Of a stretch of DNA of 64,000 bases, positions 38,381 to 47,375 are shown piece by piece; position 1 is the first letter of the stretch, and each line of letters starts with the position of its first letter. A program made the translations under genes and the position numbers. Origin of the DNA: Proales similis (lineage: Eukaryota > Rotifera > Eurotatoria > Ploima > Proalidae); the NCBI GenBank assembly GCA_019059635.1, contig JAGVRJ010000008.1:1612001-1676000 (forward strand). Reading direction: 5' to 3'. The notes under the pieces are model-generated. The model ran no database searches. It was not told the origin of the DNA and worked only from the letters and a program-made list of their open reading frames with translations.

Positions 38381-39303
38381 TTTTTTTAGATTTAGATTTA
38401 TTCAGGTTCGCGCACACAAGTGCGTAGCCCTCGGGCTAGAGCAAACCTATGTTACCAATTGTCTTCAGATTTTACAATTTGCATTAAAATTAATAAATTT
38501 AGCTAAAAATTCATATTTCTGCGACTATTCACCAACGAAAGGAAAAGAGAAACGAGTCAGCGAGAAATCCGCCTGCTGAGCGCCAGCTTGAAACTCTTCA
38601 CCGTATTCACATCACCAGCCTCTTGCATCAGCTCCTCACAATTAAGAGCATTCCACGTGGGTACCACCCGATTCACGAAGAATTGGTGCCTGAAGTTACA
38701 GAACCTACTAAATTTGCGGTTCATCGTCGCCTTAAAGCTCTCTCTCCGAATACGCTTTCTTCTCATTGCTCGCTCCTGTGGATTCAGCTCTACTCGCATC
38801 CAGTTTACAGTCGTGAGGTTCTTCTTCATCTTCATGTATTCGGTCAGGTCCGTGCAAAGTCTCCTCTCCGACAAGGTTACCAACCCAAGTCTTTGCAGCC
38901 TCTCCTCATACGGCAAGTGCCTCAGCTCTGGTATGCATTTCGTGGCTCGCTTCTGAACTTTCTCGATCATTCGGATATCACCCTTCGAATGAGGGTTCCA
39001 GATCGCAGTCGCATATTCCAAGTGAGGTCTTACATAGGCTGCATACAGTCTAGTCCATATGTGAGCGTCCTTATACCTGAAGGCCTTCTTCAACCGACCC
39101 AACATTCTATTTGCTCGGGCGCAGACTTGGTCCACTTGCGAGTTCCATCTCAGGTCAGTTCTCAACGTGACCCCCAGGTCCTTCGCTTGATCCCTCTCCT
39201 CAATGTATTGCCGCTCTCCTTCTAGGTCTGTGAGGTAGTAGGCATGCCGCACGTTGTCCTTGCCGAAATGCAGCACGAACGACTTACTGAGGTTGAGCTG
39301 GAG
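38381..39303 (-). mobile_element. 5'-truncated non-LTR retrotransposon (LINE), CR1/jockey-like
   Basis: A 923-base insertion in minus orientation. The frame ending at 38557 encodes about 249 residues of the C-terminal part of a LINE reverse transcriptase/ORF2: KSFVLHFGKDN, DLGVTLRTDLRWNSQV, ANRMLGRLKKAF, YVRPHLEYATAIWNPH, KVQKRATKCIPELRHLPYEERL. The endonuclease and catalytic YxDD part are absent, so the copy is 5' truncated as usual for target-primed insertion. The 3' end has AATAAATCTAAATCTA then eight A residues, read on its own strand, at 38400-38381. The frame is still open, so it is young. Its flanks are a 580-bp direct repeat. Confidence 0.85.
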
Positions 39304-39428
39304 CAATCAAATTTTATCTGACAACCGAATTTTATGTTCAAATGATGCGCCGGACATTTCAATTCTTGGCCATTGGTCTCTTCAAAGCAAATAAAAAGTG
39401 CTAATGCAAACAAAAGCGAAATTTTCAT
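39304..39428 (-). pseudogene. duplicated 5' end of the receptor pseudogene
   Basis: This carries ATG 39428, signal peptide and first ectodomain residues identical to those at 37925. After about 42 codons it runs into antisense retrotransposon sequence, giving a 68-codon chimeric frame of no expected function. It also carries a duplicate of the promoter region to its right. Confidence 0.8.
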
Positions 39429-39883
39429 CTTCAGTTCAATCAGATTTTTTTTTCTGTTCAGCTATGAATTGTGTTTACATTTCTATTTTTCGTTTTTGGT
39501 TGAAAATTTTCATTTTGTTATTGCTTTGAATTATTGTCGCTTTGACGCCTCCTTTTCGGAGGTGTTTGCTCAGAACGGCATCAGACAAGTTGCCTATGTA
39601 TTCGGCTTCTTTTATCTATATTCAATGGTACCGAGACAATCAACAGCAATGTGTGGGCCATAACAAAAGCTAGTAAACCCAAATAGTCAAAGAGAGGTGG
39701 AAAAGGACAACAAAAAATCAAATCAACAGCAGCTTGCATAGAATTGAAACGCGATGACTTCCGTTTTTCGCTCTATTTCAATCGTTTTGTGGCAAATGGG
39801 TTGGCTCAGACGAGATTTACATAATTTCAAGGCGGCAACAAGGGTTGCACTCAGCATCTTTGAGCGTCTTAACTTAATCATCT
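39304..39883. repeat. 580-bp direct repeat, copy B (target-site duplication)
   Basis: Second copy of 37801-38380, abutting the truncated 5' end of the retrotransposon. The two copies diverge exactly at the element boundaries: copy A runs into the oligo-A end, copy B continues into unique sequence (GAATAGCTTG). Confidence 0.9.
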
Positions 39884-40232
39884 GAATAGCTTGATTGTCA
39901 AATCTCCTGAATCTCCTAACTCTGTCTTTTCATCAAATTGCTTTCTATTTAAAATGAATTCGTTCAATTAGAAAGTGGAAAACTGGGCGAGATGCAATTA
40001 CTGTGATCGCCGATGTCTTTTTCTTTGAAAAGAGGAAACAGGCATAAAAGAGCAGGAAAGATATTCAGTTAAAAGAGGATTGGGCGATTTAATTCCCGAA
40101 ATTGAGAATCAATTCCAGATGACAAGGCGAAACGAATAGTTGCTTAAATAAGAGGGAGCGCAGAAATAGAGCGAGACAAAGAGAGAAATAAAGAGTTTGG
40201 AGGCAATTTCATCATCATTGAATAGTTCAGAG
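39884..40232. other. intergenic, 5' side of the orphan GPCR
   Basis: Purine-rich near the right end (AGAGCGAGACAAAGAGAG). No other feature. Confidence 0.5.
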
Positions 40233-41255
40233 ATGGCAAGCAGTGAAGCAATCAGCTTGAGAGAACTGAGCAAGAATCTCAACTTTTACTGCTCGGTTGT
40301 GGGCTATCCGATCGGCATACTTTTGAATGCGCTCTCAATCGTGATATTCGTTCGGCCCAACTTGAACAAGACCAACATGGGCTTTTTGTACACTTGGCAG
40401 GCAGCGTTTGACATTATGCTACTCGGAGCGGCCTCGTTCTCAATCGCTATGGGCACCGCAATTGGCATACCACTGGACGCCACAAGTGATTTTCTCTGCC
40501 GCTTTTTGAGCATTGTTCGTCGCATTCTGGTGCACGCTTCGTCGTGGATGTCTCTGTTCATCACATTTGATCGCTTTTTGTTCGTTCGCTATCCCAATCG
40601 GCTGCTGCGGATCAGGAAAAGCAAGAGACTGCTCACCTGCGCCATTTTGGTTATGGTCGCTCTCATCTCGTTGATCGACATACCAAATGCGCTGTTCTAT
40701 CTGGAAGTCACCGAGATCTCACGCAACAACCAAACAATCGTCCAGACCCGATGCACCTCATCGCCCATTGTCAAATCGGTATCGGACATGATCTCGATCT
40801 TGATGCGAACTTTTATTCCGTTCGCGTTCATGATGCTCCTGGACGCTCTCATCATTGTGTTTCTCAAGCAGAGCAAGGGCCGAAGCCAACGCGGCCAGTC
40901 GAGTAAACGCGAGCGCCAATTCACTTTGGTCGTGCTCGCCTCCAACGGCGTCTTTCTCTTCTTCAACTTTCCCGTCTCGGTCATGTACATCGTCACAACA
41001 ATTCACAGCCTGGGCGAAATCCGACTGGAGCCCTTGCCGGCCGCTGTCGTCGGTCTGACTTCACTTTGCACTCTGCTCTTCTCGTTCATTGTGCAATGCT
41101 TCTCGTTTGTGACCAATCTCGCGTTCAACAAACTGTTCAGACATGAAATCTACCAAATGCTTGGCATTGGCCAGGGCCAGACAGTCAAATCGGCCAGCAA
41201 CAGTAGTCTTAAACCAACAGCATCGACCCCAGCTTCGGCTCCATTAGCTAATTAG
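40233..41255 (+). CDS. class A orphan G protein-coupled receptor
   Basis: The protein has 340 residues from ATG 40233 (the frame begins at a TTG 36 bases earlier). There is no signal peptide and the N-terminus is short. TM1 has GILLNALSIVIF with the conserved Asn. TM2 has AAFDIMLL with the conserved Asp. A Cys precedes TM3 (DFLCRF), which ends FDRFLFVRYPNR, a DRF form of DRY. TM6 has ASNGVFLFFNFPVSV, and TM7 ends FVTNLAFNKLFRHEI where NPxxY would stand. The pattern is that of diverged FMRFamide-receptor-like GPCRs, and ligands cannot be predicted. TM6 and TM7 resemble the large-ectodomain receptors (NGLFSFLFRMPE, FENFILLFLFNPEF). The C-tail is Ser/Thr/Ala-rich. Confidence 0.8.
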   Translation: MASSEAISLRELSKNLNFYCSVVGYPIGILLNALSIVIFVRPNLNKTNMGFLYTWQAAFDIMLLGAASFSIAMGTAIGIPLDATSDFLCRFLSIVRRILVHASSWMSLFITFDRFLFVRYPNRLLRIRKSKRLLTCAILVMVALISLIDIPNALFYLEVTEISRNNQTIVQTRCTSSPIVKSVSDMISILMRTFIPFAFMMLLDALIIVFLKQSKGRSQRGQSSKRERQFTLVVLASNGVFLFFNFPVSVMYIVTTIHSLGEIRLEPLPAAVVGLTSLCTLLFSFIVQCFSFVTNLAFNKLFRHEIYQMLGIGQGQTVKSASNSSLKPTASTPASAPLAN

Positions 41256-41707
41256 CTCGCTATCTAGCCCCCTAGTTCCCGGTCATATCTTTTTTTAGCT
41301 TCACCTTCTCTTGTTTCCTCCTCTAGCATCTTGCTCAGCAATCTTCTTTAGTTAATCATCTAAGCTTTAAGCTCAACTCTGAGTCTGAAAATTCAATTAT
41401 TCCCTCGATTAACCTGCTTTGCTTTTTTTTAGCATTTTCGTCCCATTTCTCTCCGTTTAGTCTGATCAACTTTTTTTGGCAGCTAGTAAAATAAAAATGT
41501 GGCAGATGAATCAAAATTGTTCAACTTGACCAATAAAGACCTGATTTTGTCAAGTGTTTGACCTTGAAATGGAAAAGTCTACCTGGTTGCGGGAAACATT
41601 GAGCACTGAGAACGAGCTCATAATTTATTCGCGACAACAATTGCAGCGGCTGTGTACATGCGATTAGAATCGTCACAAGCAATCTGGCCGAACTGGCTCG
41701 CCAATTC
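41256..41707. other. intergenic
   Basis: T-rich stretches and no coding frame. An AATAAA (in AAAATAAAAATG near 41488) could serve the upstream GPCR. Confidence 0.45.
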
Positions 41708-43027
41708 ATGGACAGAAACGGCGTGGGCAGGCTTGCGTGCGTGTTGGCCGCCTTGCTGGCACTATACGGCGAGTTCTTGATCTTTGTTTGGCAGTCGAAG
41801 GAATGGCCCACTCTTGAGAGCGGAGATGACGAGTCGATCAGGATCCTGCTGGTTGCCGATCCGCAGATTATCGGCGAACAAGACGAGCCGTGGTATTATG
41901 GCCCTCTGGCTCGTTGGGACGCTGATCGATACATCAAGACCGGCTTCATGCTGGCTGCCAATCATGTGCAGCCAGATTTGATCGTCTTTCTCGGCGATTT
42001 ATTCGATGAAGGCCTCAAAGCGACTGACGCAGAGTTCGAGCGCTACTTGCATCGATTCAATCAAATATTTGCGTTGCCCAACTCGTACTCGGCTGCGAAG
42101 CGAATCGCCATCTCGGGCGACAACGACATTGGCGGCGAGTACCCGGGCGATCGCAATGACCAGCTTACAAGTCGCTTCCAGCTGCATTTCGGTCCCGTTG
42201 TTGATCTGCATTCGATCTCCGAATGGCTTCAGTTTATCCAACTTGACCTTGACCACACGGTCGGCTTCTACTCGAATCAAAAGCGGTCGTTAGTGAAGCG
42301 AAAACTGACGCAAAGCAATCAGACAAGCGGCTACCGCATAGTGATCAATCACGTTTCGTTACTACGTCGCTCTCCTCACGAGATATCCAAGGTTGGTCAA
42401 TCTCGTTCAAATTCTCTTATTCGAACAGCATCATCTAGCTCAAGCCTGCTGAAGATTTTCACCGACGCTCGATCCAATCTGGTAATCAAAGGCGACTCCC
42501 ATCGGGTAAGTGGCCGTATCGTGGAGCTTTGGGCGCAACTCTATACTCAACAGACTCGCTTCTTCAAGTACAGCATTCACGAGTATGATTGGGAGCGGAC
42601 CAAAGTCCGACCATTGGTGAACGCGATTCGAGACAGCGACTACAGGCTTGAAATCGAACTCGAGTCAATTGCACACACTCCAAGCAGCAAACGGTTCTAT
42701 GAAGTGTCCATTCCGACCTGCTCCTACCGCATGGGAGTGGACAAAATGGGCTTCGGGCAATTGCTAATCGGTAAAGCGAATCTATCTTTGAATTTGTTGT
42801 CAACTTTTGACTCATGAGCAAAACTGCAAGGTAAGAGTGGACACGTTGCCCTCTCGATTATCTGGCTACCAGGCCGCTTTTCTACTTTGTTCATTTACGC
42901 GTATTTCATTTCAATCGTTGTTCTCCTCCTCTTCTGGAGCCGGCTCTTCTTCCCTTGTATCAAAGCGATCGTGTTCCGCCTCTACACTTGGGCATCAAAA
43001 GCCAAAATCTTTGCACAAAGCAAATAG
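41708..43027 (+). CDS. metallophosphoesterase of the MPPE1/PGAP5-Cdc1-Ted1 family
   Basis: Two exons: 41708-42770 and 42831-43027, with a 60-nt GT-AG intron in phase 1, giving 419 residues. The unspliced frame would lose the C-terminal membrane segment, so splicing is well supported. An N-terminal anchor (about 10-30) is followed by the calcineurin-type core: VADPQIIG, FLGDLFDEG, SGDNDIGGEYPG, VINHVSLLRR and KGDSHRVSG. Then come the subfamily mark IPTCSYRMGVDKMGFG and, from exon 2, IIWLPGRF and a C-terminal membrane helix (TLFIYAYFISIVVLLLFW). Relatives remodel GPI-anchor ethanolamine phosphate in the ER and Golgi. The usual GHxH metal-ligand motif is GDSH here, so one metal ligand may be altered. 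Confidence in the family is high; the exact orthologue is uncertain. Confidence 0.85.
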
Positions 43028-43255
43028 ACACTGTACAAAGCCTTTCTAAATTCGTTGTCTGATTTGATTCAGAAATTCGAATTATTTATTCGAAACATAA
43101 AAATCTTTCAGTTCAGCTAAAAGCACGCACAATGATGAAACTTATCTTTGGGCCGATTTTTCATTCTTAAAATCAGCAGACTACTTGTTGTTGACTACTT
43201 TTTGAAATGCAAATGCAAAGCCACTGGGCCGATTAAGACACATGGATGGCCAGGT

Positions 43256-44480
43256 TCAGCTCCATTCAATGAGCTTGGCGTCACTGGATGCCGAAATCAC
43301 ACGTCCGTCGGGAAGGGCAATTAGTGCAGGCACCCACTTGCCTGGCGAGTGTTCATTAAAGACAAACCTCTGTTTCGTTCGCAGATTCCACATGACCATG
43401 GTGCCAGCATTGCACCCTGCGACAAGCTCGCCAGACGGCAGCAGAATCAATTTCCAAATAGTTGACACACCTTGCAATGTACGCTCCACTGATAGTGTGT
43501 CAATGTTCCAAATCTTGACTATGTTCGATGAAGAAGTGGCCACGCGATCGTCATCGATGGCGACGATGCCTTTTACTTGCTGATTTGAGTGAACACTTGA
43601 AGCATTTAGCCAAGTGTTTGCTTGTAGATTGTAGACCAAACTGCGTCCATCGTCCGAGGTAGTTACCAGTAAATTGTTTCGCATCAGAACCATTCCTCTT
43701 AAAATATTATTCGGCGTGTGCGGAAGTGCTAAATCGCTCAGTTGGTTGAGGCCAATCGACCATTTTTTCACATGAGTCGTCATCGCTCCCAGGAACTCGG
43801 TGTTTGACAATCTCAATAAATTATGCCATTCAGTTTGAGTGGATAGAGAAAAGTCAGAAGCAATCAGTGTTCCGTTTAGGTAATTCCAAACTCGATATTG
43901 GTCATTACTCTCTCCGGCCGTAACCATGAACTGATCATCTAGGCCAATCATGGCTTTTATTTGCCCACTTAACGCATCCCATTTTCGAACTAGAGTCCGA
44001 TCAATCACATTCCAAATGAAAACCCAAGAGGTTGCAGACGCAATTAGATCGCCACTTAAATACGCAACCGATCTCAGATTGGTCAAATTCGTAGCGTAAA
44101 TGTGAGAGACTATCAAATCTCGTTTTCGTCTCCAGACTGTTATTGTCTGGCCACCTGATGACCACTTGGCACTTCCACTCGCCATGAGATGACACAGTCC
44201 GTCCCTTTTAAAAGTAAATGAGCAAGCTTGATGCTTCGCACATTCGGTCAGGCAAGCTCGCTGTCCGTTGAATTGAACAGATTTGATCGGCGCATGAGCT
44301 GCCAAGTCAATCGAATGGCTCTCTAGACTTTTCCTCTCAAATGCTTGCTCAAGGATTTCTACGGCTAAAACTTGCAAAATTCTTTTTTCGTCATGTGCTC
44401 TTTCACTTTTCATTCGGTGCGCACTTACCCGATGACACAACAAAGAGAAATAAGGCCGCTCTTTGATGCTGCATTTTCAT
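43256..44480 (-). CDS. secreted PAN/apple-like plus WD40 beta-propeller protein
   Basis: Two exons on the minus strand: 44480-44429 and 44370-43256, with a 58-nt intron (donor GTAAGT, acceptor TTGCAAG, phase 1), giving 388 residues. Without exon 1 the frame has no signal peptide. With it the start is a textbook one (QRAALFLFVVSSVLAVE). Residues about 45-85 hold a PAN/apple-like Cys pattern (CLTECAKHQACSFTFKRDGLC). The rest is about six or seven WD40-type blades (VFIWNVIDRTLV, YRVWNYLNG, VKKWSIG, SLVYNLQAN, VKIWNIDTL, MVMWNLRT, LIEWS). An exported WD40 propeller is unusual because most are cytosolic or nuclear. No function can be named. Confidence 0.75.
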
Positions 44481-44741
44481 GCCTGTCTTTTTTTTTCGTC
44501 TTCGAATATTAAGCTAGTTTGGCTCAAACTTGTGGATTTTATTTGTTCTATTTTTGATCGACGATTTGCTCGAAATTTTCTGCCGCCATTGAAGCAGAGT
44601 CGAAGCATTTAGACACGGAAATTAGCTTTATCGAAAAATCAGAAACCATTTGTATCCGGACGCTTTATCGTCTCTCATATTACCTGATTGGTAATCAACT
44701 TGCAAAATTTCTCAACTTGTTCGGCTAAATGAATTTTTCGG

Positions 44742-44961
44742 ATGACGCGCAAGCAGGCCTCTTTTCCTCTCTACACAAGCTTCAGAGACCAAAGTGAAAA
44801 GTTCCTCGGCTATCCACACAATTTCCTGTTCACCTCGACGGTAATAATTTCTACGCCGAGCCGATAGAATAAGAAACAAACAGCGCTGGCTGGAAACATG
44901 ACGCGAGTTGCAGCAGCTGTTCAAAATCCTGGCTAAAATTTTGGAAGGCGTCTCTTCATAA
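44742..44961 (+). other. candidate two-exon small protein gene
   Basis: ATG 44742 opens 33 codons (FPLYTSFRDQSEKFLGYPHN is typical coding text) up to a fair donor at 44841 (ACG/GTAATA). An acceptor TTGCAG ends at 44913, giving an in-frame 15-codon exon (QLFKILAKILEGVSS) and a stop at 44961, for a total of 48 residues. The intron would be 73 nt, which fits the others. I do not recognise the product. Confidence 0.25.
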
Positions 44962-45004
44962 AAGAATTTTCCAAGATATTCATAGTTCTGGAGAAAATTT
45001 GAAA

Positions 45005-45075
45005 AGAGAGAGAATACCAATCGTTGAAAGTCAACGAGAAAAATAACCTGCATATTTTAAATTGCAGAAATGGTC
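45005..45075 (-). pseudogene. possible tiny TM7 relic of the receptor family
   Basis: On the minus strand the reading FKICRLFFSLTF resembles FQISRFFFSLTF before TM7 of the 47376-49721 receptor, and 18 bases (TTTTTCTCGTTGACTTTC) are identical. Only about 70 bases are recognisable. Chance similarity is not excluded. Confidence 0.35.
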
Positions 45076-45252
45076 TCTTTGGTCTTTTTCGCTTTGATTT
45101 GTCGGTCAGCAAAATGACCAAGTTGAGAATGCATCGTACCAGTCGGCATGCAACAAAACAAGAGTGATAGAAGAGGCCTCGCGAACTAGATAGAATGCTC
45201 GGCCAGCCAAACACCTAAAACAAACTTAACCTTAGATGTTCATGAATTTAAA

Positions 45253-46275
45253 ATGCAGTTGAGCGATGGCGATTTAAAGCGGCAACTGTTCGCCAAGTTG
45301 AGCGGAATCTCTGCTCAATTCGAGCTTGACTATGCCACAAGTCCCCGCTGTAGGTACAAATACCCGGCGGCCAGTCCGGAGATTGTAAACAACATAGCAG
45401 CCGCATTGCTCTCTTGTCCCAGGTTTTATTACCAGACTTTGCATCTGATGAACAAAATGAACTTGCCGTGTCCCCTACTGCCAGGAGTTCGCTTCCCAGT
45501 CCAACATGAGCAACAGACCGCAGCGCAATCGAATGCATCGATAAATTCAAGTGAAAGCGAGCTCAGTGATCACGAGGTCGCTGGAAAACGTCCGAATCAA
45601 TCGCCCACAATCAAACTGCCTACTCCCAAACGGATCAAGCTCAAAAGTTTATTGAAATCGGCCGACGCGACCAGTTCGGATCAGCAATCGAAATTTGACC
45701 TTGCTCAGGTGTTTGAGACGAGCAATCAGAATCAATTGAAAAGACCAATTCGAATCAATGCGCCGGCGAGTATCACTCGGGCTGAAACTAAATCGGACAA
45801 GTCGATGCAAATAGTAGAAGCTATTCCCAAAATGAGCACAAGTCTGAGAAACCAAGAACAAATTCACACTCCAGAAGCGATTAAAGACCTGCAAACGGAA
45901 TCTGCCGAGTTCTTCTCAGAGGCCCAACTCGAGCAGGGCCGAATGAGTCGGCGAGAGCTCGAGAAAGAGGTTGTATTCAAGAGCTATGAACGGGGCGAGG
46001 CTAACTCTCGTCTTTATGTTAAAAACGTGTCCAAGAAAGCAACCGAGCAGGATTTGAGGCGAATATTCGGTTCATTTGTCGACTGGCAGAACGAGCAGCA
46101 TCGCAACTCATTCGATGTCCGCCTAATGAAAGAAGGCCGAATGAAAGGCCAGGCGTTCGTCTCGCTTCCGAACGAGCAGGTGGCCACCAGAGCACTTGAC
46201 TCTACTCTGGGCTTTCTTCTCGACTCCAAGCCTCTGATTGTACAATTTGCCCGTTCGGCTCGTCCCAAAACTTGA
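45253..46275 (+). CDS. RNPC3: RNPC3-like U11/U12 snRNP 65K protein lacking the N-terminal RRM
   Basis: The protein has 340 residues from ATG 45253. The middle carries the conserved YKYPAASPEIVNNIAAALL and PRFYYQTLHLMNKMNLP stretch of the family. The C-terminal RRM (about 250-335) is highly conserved: SRLYVKNVSKKATEQDL (RNP2), FDVRLMKEGRMKGQAFVSLPNE (RNP1 region) and KPLIVQFARSARPK. In known orthologues this RRM binds the U12 snRNA 3' stem-loop, and the N-terminal part, which includes a first RRM, contacts the U11-59K protein. Here only about 20 residues precede the central region, so the first RRM is missing or sits on an undetected upstream exon. Its presence implies a minor (U12) spliceosome in this organism. 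Confidence 0.85.
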   Translation: MQLSDGDLKRQLFAKLSGISAQFELDYATSPRCRYKYPAASPEIVNNIAAALLSCPRFYYQTLHLMNKMNLPCPLLPGVRFPVQHEQQTAAQSNASINSSESELSDHEVAGKRPNQSPTIKLPTPKRIKLKSLLKSADATSSDQQSKFDLAQVFETSNQNQLKRPIRINAPASITRAETKSDKSMQIVEAIPKMSTSLRNQEQIHTPEAIKDLQTESAEFFSEAQLEQGRMSRRELEKEVVFKSYERGEANSRLYVKNVSKKATEQDLRRIFGSFVDWQNEQHRNSFDVRLMKEGRMKGQAFVSLPNEQVATRALDSTLGFLLDSKPLIVQFARSARPKT

Positions 46276-46476
46276 ATCTCGCGCTCATCTCCAATAATCT
46301 TAATTTCATTTCTTCTAATTATCGACGATTTTCAAAGTAAAATTCCGAGTTCTTTTGACATTTTCACACTTTTTGCACTTGCTCGTCACTTGGTCCTATC
46401 GTCTGTCAGCGATAGAAACAGCTGCTTCAGCTTCTTTCGATTTCTTACTCCCTAAACGTTCTTGAGAGAAATAAAA
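46276..46476. other. short intergenic gap, promoter of the cardiolipin synthase gene
   Basis: 201 bases between two genes in the same direction. No TATA box or other element is evident. Confidence 0.4.
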
Positions 46477-47232
46477 ATGTCGCTTATGCTTATCAGATGC
46501 AGTCGAAAGTCGATTCGAGTGTCTGGTTTGATTAAACAGGCATTGGGCGATGCAAGAAAGACACACATTCCATCCCTATTGAGCACAAGAGGACTAGAAA
46601 CAGAGCAAGCCGATCAAAAGCCGCCCAATCTTGATCGAGTTCTGACGGTGCCAAATGTATTGACAGCTGCTCGAATCGCTGCTACTCCTTATATCAACTA
46701 CTTGGTGTTCACAGATCAGCACGAGCTGGCCTGTGCACTATTCTTGATGGCCGGCCTTACAGACTTTGCTGACGGCTATGTGGCGCGTAAGTGGCCTACA
46801 CAGCGATCACGTCTCGGCAGCATATTGGACCCGTTGGCTGACAAACTTCTGATTGGCAGCTTAACTGTTTCATTAACCATGTCAAACATGCTGCCTTTGG
46901 GTTTGGCTTTGTTAATTCTGGCCCGGGATGTGACACTTGTCACCACCTCTTTGATAGTTCGATATCGAAGCCTAGCTCCACCGATTACTCTTGAAAAGTT
47001 TTTGAATGTCAGCAAGTACTCGAGTGTTCAGATTGAGCCCGATAGCCTAAGCAAATGGAACACGGCCTTTCAGTTGGGCCTTATAGCTGCTACGATGCCA
47101 TCGCAACTGTTCGACTATAAAGAATCGCTTTTTCTTTTCGGCCTTCAAATCATCACTGCAGCAACCACTGTCGGTTCTTCGTTGTCTTATTTAAGAAAAC
47201 GTGGCGCCTATCGGATTGAGAAGCCAAATTAA
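46477..47232 (+). CDS. CRLS1: cardiolipin synthase (CMP-forming), mitochondrial
   Basis: The protein has 251 residues from ATG 46477 (the frame is open upstream only from a TTG). The N-terminus is basic and hydroxylated without acids (SLMLIRCSRKSIRVSGLIKQ), as expected for a mitochondrial presequence. The CDP-alcohol phosphotransferase signature is complete: DFADGYVARK, then GSILDPLADKLL, which is D-G-x2-A-R-x8-G-x3-D-x3-D within spacing. NVLTAARIAATPYI precedes it, and SKWNTAFQLGLIA follows as in CRLS1. The enzyme joins phosphatidylglycerol and CDP-diacylglycerol to make cardiolipin in the inner membrane. No intron is needed. AATAA-rich sequence follows the stop, and a convergent receptor begins only 143 bases later. 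Confidence 0.92.
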   Translation: MSLMLIRCSRKSIRVSGLIKQALGDARKTHIPSLLSTRGLETEQADQKPPNLDRVLTVPNVLTAARIAATPYINYLVFTDQHELACALFLMAGLTDFADGYVARKWPTQRSRLGSILDPLADKLLIGSLTVSLTMSNMLPLGLALLILARDVTLVTTSLIVRYRSLAPPITLEKFLNVSKYSSVQIEPDSLSKWNTAFQLGLIAATMPSQLFDYKESLFLFGLQIITAATTVGSSLSYLRKRGAYRIEKPN

Positions 47233-47375
47233 AAACAAAAATTTTCTTTTAATTTTCTCAATAAGCGAGGGAGAGGGGTTCTTTATTTCTAATGCGTATA
47301 ATCAGGCAGGAAAAGTCTAGAAAATCAAATGAAGACTAAAGCAGTTCAGAAGATACAATCGAATCAGGAGACAAC

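Larger units (their letters stand above)
44481..45252. other. intergenic with a candidate small gene and a receptor relic
   Basis: It separates the PAN-WD40 gene from the RNPC3 gene, which diverge. The two possible items inside are listed separately. Otherwise nothing is supported. Confidence 0.4.

Noticed and set aside
38381-39303. The retrotransposon as a complete autonomous element
   Set aside because: Endonuclease and the catalytic core of the reverse transcriptase are missing; it is a 5'-truncated copy.
42771-42817. Unspliced 3' end of the phosphoesterase frame
   Set aside because: It loses the conserved WLPxR and C-terminal membrane helix that appear in the correct phase after a 60-nt intron.
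44413-44443. Single-exon model of the WD40 gene starting at ATG 44413
   Set aside because: It gives no signal peptide and translates a stretch that has perfect GTAAGT and AG intron borders. The two-exon model is better.
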